A stretch of DNA of 64,000 nt from Candidimonas nitroreducens (GCF_002209565.1 NZ_NJIH01000003.1:372001-436000), one strand, 5' to 3'; positions 49,674 to 59,586 are shown, counted from the stretch's first letter. Numbers and translations are program-made. The notes: a model not told the origin generated them from the sequence alone.

Positions 49674-51242
49674 ATGGCAGACAACACAGGCAACACCATG
49701 AGCAAACCCATATTGCAGACTCGACCCGGCGCACTGGGCCTGAACGACATACGCCGCATCTGGCGCGGCGAAGTCAGCCTGGGGCTGGCCGCCGGCGCGG
49801 TCGAAGCCATGAGCGCCTCGGCGGCCATAGTCGGGCGCATCATCGCCCAGGGCGACGCCGCCTACGGCATCAACACCGGCTTCGGCAAGCTGGCGCACAC
49901 ACGCATCCCGGACGTCGACCTGGAACGCCTGCAGAAAAACCTGATCCTCTCGCATTCCGTGGGCGTGGGCGAGCCGCTGCCCGAAGCCATCGTGCGCCTG
50001 GTCATGGCGCTGAAGATCGGCAGCCTGGCGCGCGGCTACTCGGGCATCCGCCCCGAAGTCGTGGCCACCCTGCTGGACATGTACAACGCCGACGTGCTGC
50101 CGCACATACCCGCCAAGGGCTCGGTGGGCGCCTCGGGCGACCTGGCGCCCTTGGCGCACATGACGCTGGCGCTGATGGGCGAAGGGCAGGCGAGTTTCCG
50201 CGGGCGCCTGATGCCGGCTGCCGACGCGCTGCGCGAGGCCGGTATCCGCCCCGTGGCGCTGGCCGCCAAGGAAGGCCTGGCGCTGATCAACGGTACGCAG
50301 GTGTCCACGGCCCTGGCGCTGCACGGTCTGTTCCTGGCGCAGATTCTGTTCGGCAATGCGGTGCTGGTAGGCGCGATGAGCGTGGACGCGGCCAAGGGCA
50401 GCGACGCGCCCTTCGACCCGCGCGTGCACGAGATCCGCGGCCAGCCTGGCCAGATCCGCGCCGCCGGCCTGTACCGGCGCCTGCTGGCGGGCAGCGCCAT
50501 CCGCCAGTCGCACGTGCTCAACGACAACAAGGTGCAGGATCCGTACAGCCTGCGCTGCCAGCCCCAAGTGATGGGCGCGGTGCACGACCTGCAGCGCCAG
50601 GCCGCGCAGACTCTGCTGATCGAGGCCAATGCCGTCACCGACAACCCGCTGATCTTCCCTGGCGCCGACGGCCGGCCCGACCAGGTGATATCGGGCGGCA
50701 ATTTCCACGCCGAGCCGGTGGCCTTCGCGGCCGACACACTGGCGCTGGCGATCGCCGAGACCGGTGCGCTGGCCGAACGCCGCGTGGCGCTATTGATCGA
50801 CGCCAGCATTTCGGGCCTGCCGCCGTTCCTGGTGCCTTCGGCCGGCCTGAATTCCGGCTTCATGATCGCCCACGTCACGGCCGCCGCCCTGGCCTCCGAG
50901 AACAAATCGCTGGCGCACCCCGCCAGCGTCGACAGCCTGCCGACTTCGGCCAACCAGGAAGACCATGTCAGCATGGCCACCTTCGCCGCCCGGCGGCTCG
51001 ACGAGATGGCGCGCAACACCGCGGCCATCCTCGCCATCGAGTTCCTGTGCGCCGTGCAAGGCATCGACTTCCACGCACCGCTGCAGACCTCGGCCGCGCT
51101 GCAGGCGGTGCATCGGCGCATACGCGCCGAAATCCCCTTCTACCAGGAAGACCGCCTGCTGGCCCACGACATCCAGCTCATGACCGAGCGCGTGCTGGAT
51201 CAGTCGCTGCTGGCCGGGCAGGAAGAGCTGCTGGAACATTGA
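49674..51242 (+). CDS. hutH: Histidine ammonia-lyase
   Basis: 522 residues from ATG 49674 (ATG 49698 also possible; GGAAAA precedes the first). Contains the self-forming MIO prosthetic group triad Ala-Ser-Gly in [15 protein letters not shown] and the family segments [11 protein letters not shown] and [10 protein letters not shown]. Deaminates histidine to urocanate, first step of the pathway. Convergent with hutG. Confidence 0.97.
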   Translation: MADNTGNTMSKPILQTRPGALGLNDIRRIWRGEVSLGLAAGAVEAMSASAAIVGRIIAQGDAAYGINTGFGKLAHTRIPDVDLERLQKNLILSHSVGVGEPLPEAIVRLVMALKIGSLARGYSGIRPEVVATLLDMYNADVLPHIPAKGSVGASGDLAPLAHMTLALMGEGQASFRGRLMPAADALREAGIRPVALAAKEGLALINGTQVSTALALHGLFLAQILFGNAVLVGAMSVDAAKGSDAPFDPRVHEIRGQPGQIRAAGLYRRLLAGSAIRQSHVLNDNKVQDPYSLRCQPQVMGAVHDLQRQAAQTLLIEANAVTDNPLIFPGADGRPDQVISGGNFHAEPVAFAADTLALAIAETGALAERRVALLIDASISGLPPFLVPSAGLNSGFMIAHVTAAALASENKSLAHPASVDSLPTSANQEDHVSMATFAARRLDEMARNTAAILAIEFLCAVQGIDFHAPLQTSAALQAVHRRIRAEIPFYQEDRLLAHDIQLMTERVLDQSLLAGQEELLEH

Positions 51243-51332
51243 TACGGGTTTGGCGGCGTGCCGCTAAGCGCGTTGCATGGTTGGTATTCTTCTTGGCGTA
51301 GCGGCAGCCAGCCGGTCGAGCGGGGCAAACGG

Positions 51333-52151
51333 TCAACCCTCGTACTTCTTCAACCATTCCAGCGCCAGCTCCACCGCCTGCCGCACCACCACGGCCGCTG
51401 CGTCAGCGAGTTCAGGCAGGTACGGATACGGCCGGCTTTCCTGCATGTAGGTGATTTGCGACTGCTCCAGCTGCACCGCATACACGCCTTCGGCGGGCCG
51501 GCCGTAATGGCGCGTGATGTAGCCGCCGGTGAAGCGGCCATTGGCCACTGCCGTGTAGCGGCCGTCGCGCGTTGCCAGGTCGGCCAGCGCCTGGCCCAGC
51601 CCCGGCGGCGCGCTGGCATCGCGCGCCGTGCCGAAGTTGAAGTCCGGCAAACGCCCCTCGAAAAATCGCGGCACGTGCGAGCGTATCGAATGCGCCTCCC
51701 ACAGCAGCACCCGGCCGTGCTCGCGGCGCAGCCGCGCCAGCTCGGCCTCGATGGCGGAATGATAGGGTTTCCAGTACAGGTTCAGCCGACGCTGCTGTTC
51801 CGCCTCGTCGGGCAGCCCGCCCGCGGGGTACAGCGCTTCCTTGTCGAAGGTGTCCACGGGCAGTAGGCCGGTGGTGTCCTGGCCCGGGTACAGGCTCGCG
51901 CCGTCGGGCGGCCGGTTCAGATCGATCACATAGCGCGAATAGCGCGGCTGCAGCACCGAGGCGCCCATGTCCCGCGCAAAAGAATACAGGCGATCCAGGT
52001 GCCAGTCGGTGTCGTCATAGTGCTGCGCCACCGGCGTCATGCTGGCCGCGATATCGGGCGGGATCTGCGTGCCCATGTGGGGAATCGAGACCAGTAGGGG
52101 GATGGATCCCTGGCTTAGTGTATAGACGGGGGCTTGTTCGGTGTCGCTCAT
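51333..52151 (-). CDS. hutG: N-formylglutamate deformylase
   Basis: 272 residues with the amidohydrolase segments LLVSIPHMGTQIPPDI, DLNRPPDGASLYPGQDTTGLLP and WEAHSIRSHVP typical of HutG N-formylglutamate amidohydrolases (zinc-dependent, carboxypeptidase-like fold). Converts N-formylglutamate to glutamate plus formate, last step of the five-step pathway, consistent with hutF upstream. Last gene of the hutD-I-F-G unit. Confidence 0.96.
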   Translation of the reverse strand: MSDTEQAPVYTLSQGSIPLLVSIPHMGTQIPPDIAASMTPVAQHYDDTDWHLDRLYSFARDMGASVLQPRYSRYVIDLNRPPDGASLYPGQDTTGLLPVDTFDKEALYPAGGLPDEAEQQRRLNLYWKPYHSAIEAELARLRREHGRVLLWEAHSIRSHVPRFFEGRLPDFNFGTARDASAPPGLGQALADLATRDGRYTAVANGRFTGGYITRHYGRPAEGVYAVQLEQSQITYMQESRPYPYLPELADAAAVVVRQAVELALEWLKKYEG

Positions 52152-52259
52152 GTCGGGTTCCTTGTTGCAATAGTTCGTTCAGTGCCCTGTTAGGGTGAAC
52201 AGGCCCTAGACCCATTGGCTTGAGTGCGGATAGCGGCGTCGCCCAGGCCGGCATTCGAA

Positions 52260-53888
52260 TCAACCCAGCAGAGAGCCCAGCGCGCGGCGATAGTCCGCGC
52301 GGGCCTGGTCTTCATCGGCGTGGTGGCCGTCGGCCACTCGCTGCACGCCGCCCACATACACATCGCGTATCGGCGTTCCGCCCAGCTCTCCGAACACCAC
52401 GCCAGATAGCCAGGCCTGCGGCGGCCTGCCCGCCAGCGCGGGGTGATCCGCGTCCAGCACCATGAAATCGGCGCGCCGGCCCGGCGCCAGCCAGCCCGTG
52501 GCGCGGCCGCCGGCCTGCGCGCCGCCCGCGGCGGCCGCGTCGAATAGCCGGTCGGCCACCCACGGTTGCGCGGCGCTGGCCAGCACATTGCGTTCGTGGC
52601 GCAGCAGGCGCTGCCCATATTCCAGCAGCCGCAGCTCGGATCGCCAGTCCACGCCGATGTGGCTGTCCGAGCCGATGCCATAAACCCCGCCGGCCTCCAG
52701 GTATGGCGCGGCAGGAAAAATCCCGTCCCCCAGATTGGCCTCGGTCGTCGGGCACAGCCCCGCCACGGCGCCGCTCGCCACCAGCGCGGCGGTTTCCGCG
52801 GTATCCATGTGGGTCGCATGCACCAGGCACCAGCGGCGATCCACCGGGAACTTGTCCAGCAGCCACTGCACCGGGCGCGCGCCCAGGCTGTCCAGGCAGG
52901 CCTGCACCTCGCCGGTCTGCTCGGCTACGTGTATGTGTACAGGCGCCCCGGATTTGGGGGCACCCGGCACAGGGGCACCCGGCGTAGGGGCGCCCGGCAA
53001 AGGGGCTCCCGGCGTGGTTGTGCCGGGCAGGGTAGCCGCTGTTTGGGCCGTGCCGTGAGAGGTGCCTGACATATGGCTGGGTTCGTGCGTGCTGGCTTGG
53101 ATCGCGCCTGCAGGGCGGACACCCGCCTGGGCGGCATCCTTTCCGTATGTACCTGAAGATGAGTCCGGATCAGGCTCACCAGGCAAGACCTGATCCAGTC
53201 CTTCCAACAGCGCCGCCAAGCCGCCGGCATCCACTGCCCGAAGCGAGTGCGGCGCCACGCCGTAGCGGCGCTGCGGCGTCTCGGGATATTCCGCGCGCAG
53301 GCCTTCCAGCAGCCGCAGCAAGCCTTCGGGCGTATTGATGAAGCGCCGTTGGTCGGCGCGCGGCGCCTGACTGCCGAAGCCGCTGTACTGATACAGCACC
53401 GGCAGCAGCGTCAGGCCCAGGCCCGACGCCTCGGCCGCCGTAGCGACGCACGCCGCCAGCTCGGCCGGTCGCGCGTAAGGCACGCCGTCCGCGCCATGGT
53501 GCACGTAATGGAATTCGCACACCGAGGTATAGCCCGCCTTCAGCATCTCGATATACAGCCAGCGCGCGATCGCGCCCATGCTTTCCGGCGACAGCCGCGC
53601 CGCATAGCGGTACATCAGGTCACGCCAGCTCCAGAAACTGTCGGCGGCATTGGCGCGATATTCAGTCAGCCCCGCCAACGCCGCCTGGAAGGCGTGCGAA
53701 TGCAGATTCGGCATGCCCGGCAGCACCGGCCCACGCACCTGCCGCAAGCTCGGCAGGCCTTCAGCTTCCGTCGCCGACACGTGGCTGCGTACCGCCGTCA
53801 GCGTGCCGTGCTCGTTCCATTGCAGCAGCACCTCGGGTTCCCAGCGGCCCTGCAGCCAGGCGTAGGGCGCGTACAGCGCGCCGGGCAT
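52260..53888 (-). CDS. hutF: Formimidoylglutamate deiminase with PGAP-repeat insertion
   Basis: 542 residues from ATG 53888 (a GTG at 53936 would add 16). Amidohydrolase barrel with metal ligands H63-x-H65 in PNLHSHAF, H318/H320 in VHIHVAEQ, HATHMD and SDSHIGVDWRSELRLLEYGQRL. Removes ammonia from N-formimidoylglutamate to give N-formylglutamate. Family members are about 450-460 residues; the surplus is a low-complexity insert at about 237-316 (Ser/Thr/Gln then PGAP repeats) immediately before the VHIHVAEQ metal strand. The frame is intact, so it is probably active with a disordered loop. Confidence 0.95.
   Translation of the reverse strand: MPGALYAPYAWLQGRWEPEVLLQWNEHGTLTAVRSHVSATEAEGLPSLRQVRGPVLPGMPNLHSHAFQAALAGLTEYRANAADSFWSWRDLMYRYAARLSPESMGAIARWLYIEMLKAGYTSVCEFHYVHHGADGVPYARPAELAACVATAAEASGLGLTLLPVLYQYSGFGSQAPRADQRRFINTPEGLLRLLEGLRAEYPETPQRRYGVAPHSLRAVDAGGLAALLEGLDQVLPGEPDPDSSSGTYGKDAAQAGVRPAGAIQASTHEPSHMSGTSHGTAQTAATLPGTTTPGAPLPGAPTPGAPVPGAPKSGAPVHIHVAEQTGEVQACLDSLGARPVQWLLDKFPVDRRWCLVHATHMDTAETAALVASGAVAGLCPTTEANLGDGIFPAAPYLEAGGVYGIGSDSHIGVDWRSELRLLEYGQRLLRHERNVLASAAQPWVADRLFDAAAAGGAQAGGRATGWLAPGRRADFMVLDADHPALAGRPPQAWLSGVVFGELGGTPIRDVYVGGVQRVADGHHADEDQARADYRRALGSLLG
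52956..53030 (-). repeat. Five 15-bp tandem repeats in hutF
   Basis: Units resembling AGGGGCACCCGGCGT repeat with 15-base period and encode the PGAP-type pentapeptides of the HutF insertion. In frame, so slippage changes loop length only. Confidence 0.85.
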
Positions 53889-54096
53889 AAGCGCCTCTGC
53901 CTGCTGGATCGCCGCCTGTCCGGTTCCTGCGCTCACTGATTGGCCCCTATGCCGCTGCACCGCATCTGCACAAGCAGATGTCGCCTGCGTCCTTTGACCG
54001 CTTCGGTGATTGCGATAGATGGACGGCCCTCTTCCTGCCGCGCGGCATCCTTGCTCGAGCAAGCGGAGCGCCTTTCGTACCGTTGCGCAGCCATAC

Positions 54097-55329
54097 TCAT
54101 GCCGTGCGCCCTCGCTTGTCCAGGGCCACCTCGCCATGGCGCACCACCAGGCGGCAGCGATCCAGGCCGCTCCAGTAGGCCAGCTCGGCCAGCGTGTCCA
54201 CGTTCCAGACCACGAAGTCGGCCGGCGCGCCGGGCTCCAGCCGCCCGCGCACCTGCGGGTGGCCCAGTGCACGCGCAGCGTGCGTCGTCACCCCCGCCAG
54301 CGCCTCGCGCACCGTCATGCGAAACAGCGTGCAGGCCATGTTCAGCATCAGCAGCAGCGACGTAGTGGGCGACGTGCCCGGATTGCTGTCGGTGGCAATC
54401 GCCATCGGCACGCCGTGCCGGCGCAGCAGGTTCAGCGGCGGCAGCTGTGTTTCGCGGATGAAGTAATAAGCGCCAGGCAACAGCACCGCCACCGTGCCCG
54501 CGGCACGCAGCGCCTGCACCCCCGCCTCGTCCAGGTATTCCAGATGGTCGGCCGACAATGCGCCATAGCCGGCCGCCATCGCGCTGCCGCCCATCAGCGA
54601 CAGTTGTTCCGCGTGTATCTTTACCGGCAGTCCCAGCCCGCGCGCTGCCTGCAGCACCCGCTCGGACTGCGCCAGGCTGAAGCCTATGTTTTCACAGAAC
54701 ACATCCACCGCATCGACCAGACCTTCGCGTGCCAGCGCCGGCAGCATTACGCCACAGACCAGATCGATGTATTCGTCGGGCCGTCCCGCATATTCCGGCG
54801 GCAGGGCGTGCGCGCCCAGAAACGTCGTGCTGACAGTTACTGGCCGAGTCTCGCCCAGGCGCCGCGCCACGCGCAGCATCTTGCGTTCCGTCTCCAGATC
54901 CAGCCCATAGCCCGACTTGATTTCCATGGCCGTCACGCCCTCGCCTCGCAGCGCATCCAGCCGCCGCAGCGCACTGTCGTACAGCGCTTCCTCGCTTGCG
55001 GCGCGCGTGGCACGCACCGTCGAAACAATACCGCCGCCGCGGCGCGCAATCTCTTCATAGCTGGCGCCCGCCAGCCGCTGCGCAAACTCCTCGGCGCGAT
55101 TGCCGCCGTACACCAGATGCGTGTGGCAGTCGATCAGCCCCGGCGTAACCAGCGCGCCCGCCAAGTGGCGCCGATCGCCCACGTCGCGCAAGGCCTCTGG
55201 CAATTCTTGCGCCGGCCCGCACCATTCCACCGTGTCGTCGCGCACCGCTATGACGGCATCGTCGATGACATGTTCCGGATCCGCGGCCGGCGCCACCCGG
55301 GCGTGAGTCCACAGCGTCATAGTGCTCAT
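54097..55329 (-). CDS. hutI: Imidazolonepropionase
   Basis: 410 residues. Metal-binding [33 protein letters not shown] and [11 protein letters not shown] match HutI amidohydrolases. Hydrolyses imidazolonepropionate to N-formimidoylglutamate. Lies 13 bases after hutD; a 160- to 208-base non-coding gap separates it from hutF. Confidence 0.97.
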   Translation of the reverse strand: MSTMTLWTHARVAPAADPEHVIDDAVIAVRDDTVEWCGPAQELPEALRDVGDRRHLAGALVTPGLIDCHTHLVYGGNRAEEFAQRLAGASYEEIARRGGGIVSTVRATRAASEEALYDSALRRLDALRGEGVTAMEIKSGYGLDLETERKMLRVARRLGETRPVTVSTTFLGAHALPPEYAGRPDEYIDLVCGVMLPALAREGLVDAVDVFCENIGFSLAQSERVLQAARGLGLPVKIHAEQLSLMGGSAMAAGYGALSADHLEYLDEAGVQALRAAGTVAVLLPGAYYFIRETQLPPLNLLRRHGVPMAIATDSNPGTSPTTSLLLMLNMACTLFRMTVREALAGVTTHAARALGHPQVRGRLEPGAPADFVVWNVDTLAELAYWSGLDRCRLVVRHGEVALDKRGRTA

Positions 55330-55342
55330 GTGGCGGCCTCTG

Positions 55343-56257
55343 TCATGTGGTGGCCTCTGTGGTGGTGCTAATGTCGTTGCCGGTACCGGTTATGGCCGAG
55401 TTGTCGGTAGCGGCCTGGGTGTCGCGAGCGGTATCCGTACGTGGCTCTGAGGCTTCCAGACGTACATCGATCAGGCGTGCGGCCGGTTCGGCCATATCCA
55501 CGGCCAGCGTAAGCGCCGTACCGGCCACCATATCCAGGCGCAGCGTGTCGCCCTCGCTCAACTCCAGCCGAGCACGCGCTGCAGGCAGCCCTGCAGCGTC
55601 TGGCCAATCCGCATCCAGCGGCGTCACCGCGCAGGTGCCGGCCGCGCAATACAGTATTGCCGTACCCGTACCCGTACCCGTACCCGTACCCGTACCCGTA
55701 CCCGTACCTATGCCTGCATCTGTACCTGTGTTTGTTCTTATGCCCGAACTTGAGCCCAACACCAACGTTTGGGGCAATTGTTGTACCGTGATCCGTGCAG
55801 CGATTGCGCCGCGCCGACTCATTACATTGAAGTCCCGCGTGGGGCCGGCCGGCAACTGCGCGCTTACCGCGGCCTCGCCGGCAAAATGCCAGGGTTCCCA
55901 GCGGCCCAGTTCATGGATGTTGCCGTTCTCATTTGCGCCGCTGCTCGCATGCGCGCCGCCACGTTCATGAACACCACCCTCATAAGCGCCGCCGTCCCCG
56001 GTGAGCAGCAGCATAGGCCCGCCCCGCAGCAGCACAATGCTGCGGTCGATCTCCGGAAAGCGCGAGAACGGCCCGGGCCGTTCCACATCGGCCACACTGA
56101 TGCGCCAAAGAAAAGTGTCATAGCCCGCGCCCGGCGGCTCGCAGACAATCTCACGCGTCACCCCGCCGCCATTTTTCCAAGGCGCCGCGCGCAGCTCAGT
56201 TGCGCGAATCAACTGCGCGCGCGAGGCTGCTGCATGGAGCTGTGGCCGATCTGTCAT
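55343..56257 (-). CDS. hutD: HutD family cupin protein with Gly-Thr tract
   Basis: 304 residues from ATG 56257, longer than the usual ~190-200. HutD core: [59 protein letters not shown]. The role is thought to be limiting hut overexpression, possibly by binding formylglutamate. Three additions are visible: a Gly/His/Glu-rich stretch (90-115), a Gly-Thr run (184-199) coded by eight CGTACC hexamers on the + strand, and a Thr/Asp-rich C-terminal tail. First gene of its operon, behind a perfect HutC-like operator. Confidence 0.93.
   Translation of the reverse strand: MTDRPQLHAAASRAQLIRATELRAAPWKNGGGVTREIVCEPPGAGYDTFLWRISVADVERPGPFSRFPEIDRSIVLLRGGPMLLLTGDGGAYEGGVHERGGAHASSGANENGNIHELGRWEPWHFAGEAAVSAQLPAGPTRDFNVMSRRGAIAARITVQQLPQTLVLGSSSGIRTNTGTDAGIGTGTGTGTGTGTGTGTAILYCAAGTCAVTPLDADWPDAAGLPAARARLELSEGDTLRLDMVAGTALTLAVDMAEPAARLIDVRLEASEPRTDTARDTQAATDNSAITGTGNDISTTTEATT
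55661..55708 (-). repeat. Hexanucleotide microsatellite (CGTACC)x8 in hutD
   Basis: Eight perfect copies of CGTACC (+ strand), encoding alternating Gly-Thr. As the unit is six bases, slippage would lengthen or shorten the tract without shifting frame. Flanking degenerate GT codons suggest expansion of a pre-existing Gly/Thr-rich loop. Confidence 0.95.
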
Positions 56258-56381
56258 GAGACTGTCTCGATGATTCGTTGCGACGGTGTCGCGCTGCGCG
56301 CCCGCACGGCACGGGGCTGCAGAGCCACGCAATAGCAGGGCGTTACGCCATGCCCGGCAAATGCGAAAAGGCGCAATTGTT

Positions 56382-56393
56382 TTGTATATACAA
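56382..56393. promoter_or_regulatory. HutC operator TTGTATATACAA upstream of hutD
   Basis: Perfect 12-bp palindrome 125 bases before the hutD start, matching the known Hut operator core (TGTATATACA) of pseudomonads. It should place the hutD-I-F-G unit under the same repressor as hutUH. Confidence 0.8.
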
Positions 56394-56401
56394 TTATTCA
56401 T

Positions 56402-56945
56402 TAATTGCGGGAAGTTGGCAATTGCTGGTCAGCCGTTGCTTAGCCACGATACCCAATGGTCACTGACAATAAAGTTCTGTTCCGTGGCAATAAGCTCTAT
56501 GCCAGCCATTCAGCGACAATAAGATCTGTTCCGAAACGGGCTTATCCACAGGTTTTCAGTGACAATAACTCCTGTTCCTCCCTATGAGTATGAGGGTCAA
56601 GGCCAACCCCAGTGAACAGGAGCTATGAGGCCATCTGCGTGGCCGGTTCGGGCAATATCAGGCCGTCTTTGGAAGTCATACGTCGCGCTCTGATGAGTTC
56701 CGCTATCGCACCAGCCCCTGTTTCCAAGGGGCGTAAGATGCCACCTTGAGGTTTAATCAAAACGAAGCAAGAACTTGACACTTCGCCGGGTACAAAGCCT
56801 CCCGCGGTCTGGAGAACAGACGCGTCGCACTTGTAAGGGGTGGCGCAATGGGTGTTGGGGCGGCTGTGGGTTTAGCTGCCTTGCTTTGAATTGCGGCGCA
56901 AACCCTGATTATCTCCAACAGCTTTAAATATCTTCAAAACTTAAT
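56402..56945. other. Intergenic region at the edge of the accessory segment
   Basis: About 540 bases between hutD's promoter and an SDR gene. No intact gene. The left part holds the repeat cluster listed next, including an inverted pair CTCCTGTTC (56569-56577) / GAACAGGAG downstream near 56616; the right part is featureless. Confidence 0.5.
56461..56577 (+). repeat. Four ~22-bp repeats with a DnaA-box match
   Basis: Copies at 56461-56483, 56484-56503, 56511-56532 and 56557-56577 share the pattern (CAGT)GACAATAA-N3/4-CTGTTCC; the second copy is the most diverged. Between copies 3 and 4 is TTATCCACA (56542-56550), an exact DnaA box. Multiple short direct repeats are typical of IS21-family ends (transposase sites) and also of plasmid iterons. 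No rep or istA gene is seen, so this is probably a relic terminus. Confidence 0.6.
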
Positions 56946-57740
56946 ATGACAATTCTCTACTCCTCTTTACCGGTCTGTGTCGTAACCGGCGCCGCGCGCG
57001 GCATCGGGCTCGCAACCATTCGATGGTTTCTGGCTCACGGCCACCAGGTGGCCATGCTCGACATCGATGCCGAGGAACTCACAAAAGCCGCACTCGAATA
57101 TCAAGGTGACAAGCGCGTACTTGCGCTGCCCTGTGACGTGTCGAGCCCCGAGCAAGTGCAAGAGACCGTGGCGCGGGTCGAGGCGCACTTTGGCCGCATC
57201 GATGCGCTGGTGAACAATGCCGGCGTTGCTGTGTTCAAGACCTTGGGCACGACCTCGTTCGAAGAATGGCGCTACGTAATGGCGACAAACCTGGATGGCG
57301 CCTTCCTCTGCTCGCAAGCCTGCGTGCCCGTGATGTTAAAGAACGGCGGCGGTTCAATCGTCAACATCGCGTCGATCTCGGGATTGCGCGCCAGCACCTT
57401 GCGCGTTGCCTATGGCACCAGTAAGGCAGCGCTCATCCACCTTACGCGCCAGCAGGCGGTTGAATTCGGAACCATGGGAATCCGGGTCAACGCAATCGCG
57501 CCAGGGCCCGTCGAAACCGAAATGGCCAAGAAAGTCCATTCGGCAGCAATTCGGGCCGACTATTACGACAGTATTCCGCTCGGCCGCTATGGCACTATGG
57601 AAGAAATTGCGTCGGCGGTCGGTTTTTTGTGCACACCGGACGCCAGCTATGTGAATGGCCAAGTGCTCGCCGTCGACGGCGGATTCGATGCAGCGGGCGT
57701 CGGTTTGCCAACTCTACGCCGTGAGGCCGGTGAACGCTAA
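56946..57740 (+). CDS. Short-chain dehydrogenase/reductase (SDR)
   Basis: 264 residues. Classical SDR features: TGAARGIG cofactor loop, NNAG (VNNAGVAVF), catalytic S and YGTSK (Y-x3-K), and the C-terminal YVNGQVLAVDGGFD. A D-I-D motif after strand beta2 (LDIDAEEL) favours NAD over NADP. Substrate unknown. No strong ribosome site before the ATG and no obvious operon partner; the next genes are on the other strand. Confidence 0.9.
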   Translation: MTILYSSLPVCVVTGAARGIGLATIRWFLAHGHQVAMLDIDAEELTKAALEYQGDKRVLALPCDVSSPEQVQETVARVEAHFGRIDALVNNAGVAVFKTLGTTSFEEWRYVMATNLDGAFLCSQACVPVMLKNGGGSIVNIASISGLRASTLRVAYGTSKAALIHLTRQQAVEFGTMGIRVNAIAPGPVETEMAKKVHSAAIRADYYDSIPLGRYGTMEEIASAVGFLCTPDASYVNGQVLAVDGGFDAAGVGLPTLRREAGER

Positions 57741-57757
57741 ATGCTTTGAAGTCTTCC

Positions 57758-58159
57758 TTAGGCCACGCGCTCCCGTCCCGCTTTCACCTCGCTGCGACGC
57801 GCCTTGTTTTCGAGGCGGCGCCGCTGCGATGCCCGGGTCGGGCGCGTTGCCACACGGACTTTGCGGGTGGTGCAAACGCTGGCGATCAAGGCTTCGAGGC
57901 GCTCCAGCGCTGCGGCGCGATTCTGCTCCTGAGTACGGTATTCCTGCGCCTTGATGATGATCACACCATCGCGTGTCACGCGTCGGTCGTGAAGTGCCAA
58001 TAGACGCTTTTTCAGCGCTTCCGGCAACCCGGAAGCCCGCACGTCAAAACGCAAATGGATAGCGCTCGACACTTTGTTCACATTCTGCCCACCCGCGCCC
58101 TGTGCACGCACGGCGACAAGTTCAATTTCGTGAGGAGCGACGGTGTAGCGTGTGGTCAT
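57758..58159 (-). CDS. arfB: ArfB-type peptidyl-tRNA hydrolase (copy 1)
   Basis: 133 residues. Catalytic GGQ in [21 protein letters not shown] and a basic C-terminal tail ([14 protein letters not shown]) that enters the empty mRNA channel; both define ArfB/YaeJ, which frees ribosomes stalled without a stop codon. Its ATG overlaps the DODA-like gene stop (ATGA). A second copy ~1.4 kb to the right is about 93% identical in protein. Confidence 0.93.
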   Translation of the reverse strand: MTTRYTVAPHEIELVAVRAQGAGGQNVNKVSSAIHLRFDVRASGLPEALKKRLLALHDRRVTRDGVIIIKAQEYRTQEQNRAAALERLEALIASVCTTRKVRVATRPTRASQRRRLENKARRSEVKAGRERVA

Positions 58160-58199
58160 TGACTTAATGCGGACAGAACCAGATCGTAAGAGCGGCCGA
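57768..58199. repeat. Direct repeat, copy 1 (arfB segment)
   Basis: Close match to 59193-59626 in the same orientation, covering arfB and the last 15 codons of the DODA-like gene. Similarity stops abruptly at 58199/59626. Confidence 0.9.
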
Positions 58200-58509
58200 T
58201 CCAGGCCGCAGAATCGCGATGATCGCGCACGGCGTCACCCGTATTGGGATGCACGAAAATATCGAGAGCGCCGTGGTTCAGCGTCAACCAACTGATCAAT
58301 TCCGTGAAACAACCCACAGTAAACGCAATCTGAAACGACCACTGCGGATGAGGCCCGACCGGGCGTTCGTGAAACCGGCCGAGTTGCACGGAAGCGCCGA
58401 AACGTCGATCGATCTCCTGCCGGAAAGCCCAGGCGGCATCGCGGCTTGCCGCGTCGAAATAGACATGGGCATGCCAGTTGTCGATGTGGTTTGTGTCGAG
58501 AATAGTCAT
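58156..58509 (-). CDS. DOPA 4,5-dioxygenase-like protein
   Basis: 117 residues. [15 protein letters not shown] (HxH), [21 protein letters not shown] and [13 protein letters not shown] match the DOPA-dioxygenase family (PF08883), small vicinal-oxygen-chelate-like proteins. Extradiol activity on catechols is known for the fungal member; bacterial roles are obscure. Four-base overlap with arfB copy 1. Confidence 0.9.
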   Translation of the reverse strand: MTILDTNHIDNWHAHVYFDAASRDAAWAFRQEIDRRFGASVQLGRFHERPVGPHPQWSFQIAFTVGCFTELISWLTLNHGALDIFVHPNTGDAVRDHRDSAAWIGRSYDLVLSALSQ

Positions 58510-58546
58510 GTCGCTCCGTCTTACTACCTATCTTCGTTGCCGAGCA

Positions 58547-58834
58547 TCAGTGCTTGGCTGCTGTGGCATAGGCCGCATTGCGTTCGCGCTTGACGACGGC
58601 GACAACGACTACGACTACGACGACCTCTACGTCGCGTACTTCATAAACCAGCCGATAGCCACTAGATTTCAGCTTGATTTTGTACCGATCGGCGTGGCCA
58701 GACAGTTTGGCAGCTGGCACGCGTGGGTCGTGCACACGCTCAGCAAGCTTTTTCTTGAATTGTTCGCGCAGTGTGCTGTCGAGCTTGTGCCATTCTTTCA
58801 AGGCCTCGTCTTTGAACTTCAGCCTATAGGTCAT
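58547..58834 (-). CDS. relE: RelE-family mRNA interferase toxin
   Basis: 95 residues from ATG 58834. RelE fold signatures: YRLKFKDEALKEWHKLDSTLREQFKKKL, YKIKLKSSGYRLVYEV, VVKRERNAAY. Cleaves mRNA on the ribosome when antitoxin is lost. The C-terminal core strand is an unusual eight-valine run coded by GTC/GTA repeats. Start overlaps the antitoxin gene by 11 bases. Confidence 0.93.
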   Translation of the reverse strand: MTYRLKFKDEALKEWHKLDSTLREQFKKKLAERVHDPRVPAAKLSGHADRYKIKLKSSGYRLVYEVRDVEVVVVVVVVAVVKRERNAAYATAAKH

Positions 58835-59072
58835 CCAGGGAGGCCTCGATTTCCGCTTGGCCTTGGCGAGCATCGGCGATAGCGTTCAGCTCAAGGTCTT
58901 CCAGTCGGTTCAGCAGGGCTTCATAGGCTTTTGCAGGGACGCAATAGAACGCGGGCTCGTTGCGGTTGAGAATGGCTACAGGCGCCCCTTCGCCCGCCGC
59001 CACGGTGCCCATGGGGTTGCGCTTGAGTTCGGAAACGCTGGCCGTCGTTTCAGCGAGAACGGTGTGAGCCAT
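58824..59072 (-). CDS. relB: RelB/Phd-type antitoxin
   Basis: 82 residues from ATG 59072 (GAGGAAG six bases upstream; the TTG at 59087 is part of that site). Phd/YefM-like N-terminus (SVSELKRNPMGTVAAGEGAPVAILNRNEPAFYCVP) for DNA binding and an acidic C-terminus that wraps the toxin. Overlaps relE, typical of type II modules. Lies between the two arfB copies. Confidence 0.92.
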   Translation of the reverse strand: MAHTVLAETTASVSELKRNPMGTVAAGEGAPVAILNRNEPAFYCVPAKAYEALLNRLEDLELNAIADARQGQAEIEASLDDL

Positions 59073-59181
59073 ATATAGCTTCCTCAAGAAGTATTATTAG
59101 TAGCTCTCACAATAGCGCTTTTAATTGTGCTTTTCAACGGACGAATCCGCTTGAAACAGACGGGCGATGACTCCGGCTTAT

Positions 59182-59586
59182 TCAGTCGGACACACGCCCT
59201 CGTCCTGCTTTCACCTCGCTGCATTGCGCCTTGTTCTCAAGGCGACGCCGCTGCGATGCCCGGGTCGGACGCGTTGGCACACGGACTTTGCGGGTTGTGC
59301 GAACGCTGGCGATCAATGCTTCGAGGCGCTCCAGCGCCGCGGCGCGATTCTGCTCCTGGGTGCGGTATTCCTGCGCCTTGATAATGATCACGCCATCGCG
59401 TGTCACTCGCCGGTCGTGGAGTGCCAATAGGCGATTCTTCAGCACTTCGGGCAGCCCGGAAGCTCGCACGTCAAAACGCAAATGGATAGCGCTCGACACT
59501 TTGTTCACATTCTGCCCACCCGCGCCCTGCGCACGCACGGCGACGAGTTCCATTTCGTGGGGGGCGACGGTGTAGCGTGTGGTCAT
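59182..59586 (-). CDS. arfB: ArfB-type peptidyl-tRNA hydrolase (copy 2)
   Basis: 134 residues, GGQ and basic tail intact, differing from copy 1 at about nine positions (for example Ile12 to Met, Ala48 to Val, tail Arg to Cys). Both copies look functional. Upstream only the last codons of a DODA-like gene remain, showing that the ancestral pair DODA-arfB was duplicated and this copy then lost its partner. Confidence 0.92.
   Translation of the reverse strand: MTTRYTVAPHEMELVAVRAQGAGGQNVNKVSSAIHLRFDVRASGLPEVLKNRLLALHDRRVTRDGVIIIKAQEYRTQEQNRAAALERLEALIASVRTTRKVRVPTRPTRASQRRRLENKAQCSEVKAGRGRVSD

Noticed and set aside
52956-53030. CRISPR or IS-end repeats
   Set aside because: 15-bp units inside hutF coding for PGAP, without spacers.
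53940-54096. Extension of hutF upstream toward hutI
   Set aside because: The open frame continues but the residues are unlike HutF N-termini; ATG 53888 or GTG 53936 is a better start.
56461-56577. Active plasmid replication origin
   Set aside because: Repeats and a DnaA box are present, but no rep gene, AT-rich unwinding region or partition genes are nearby.
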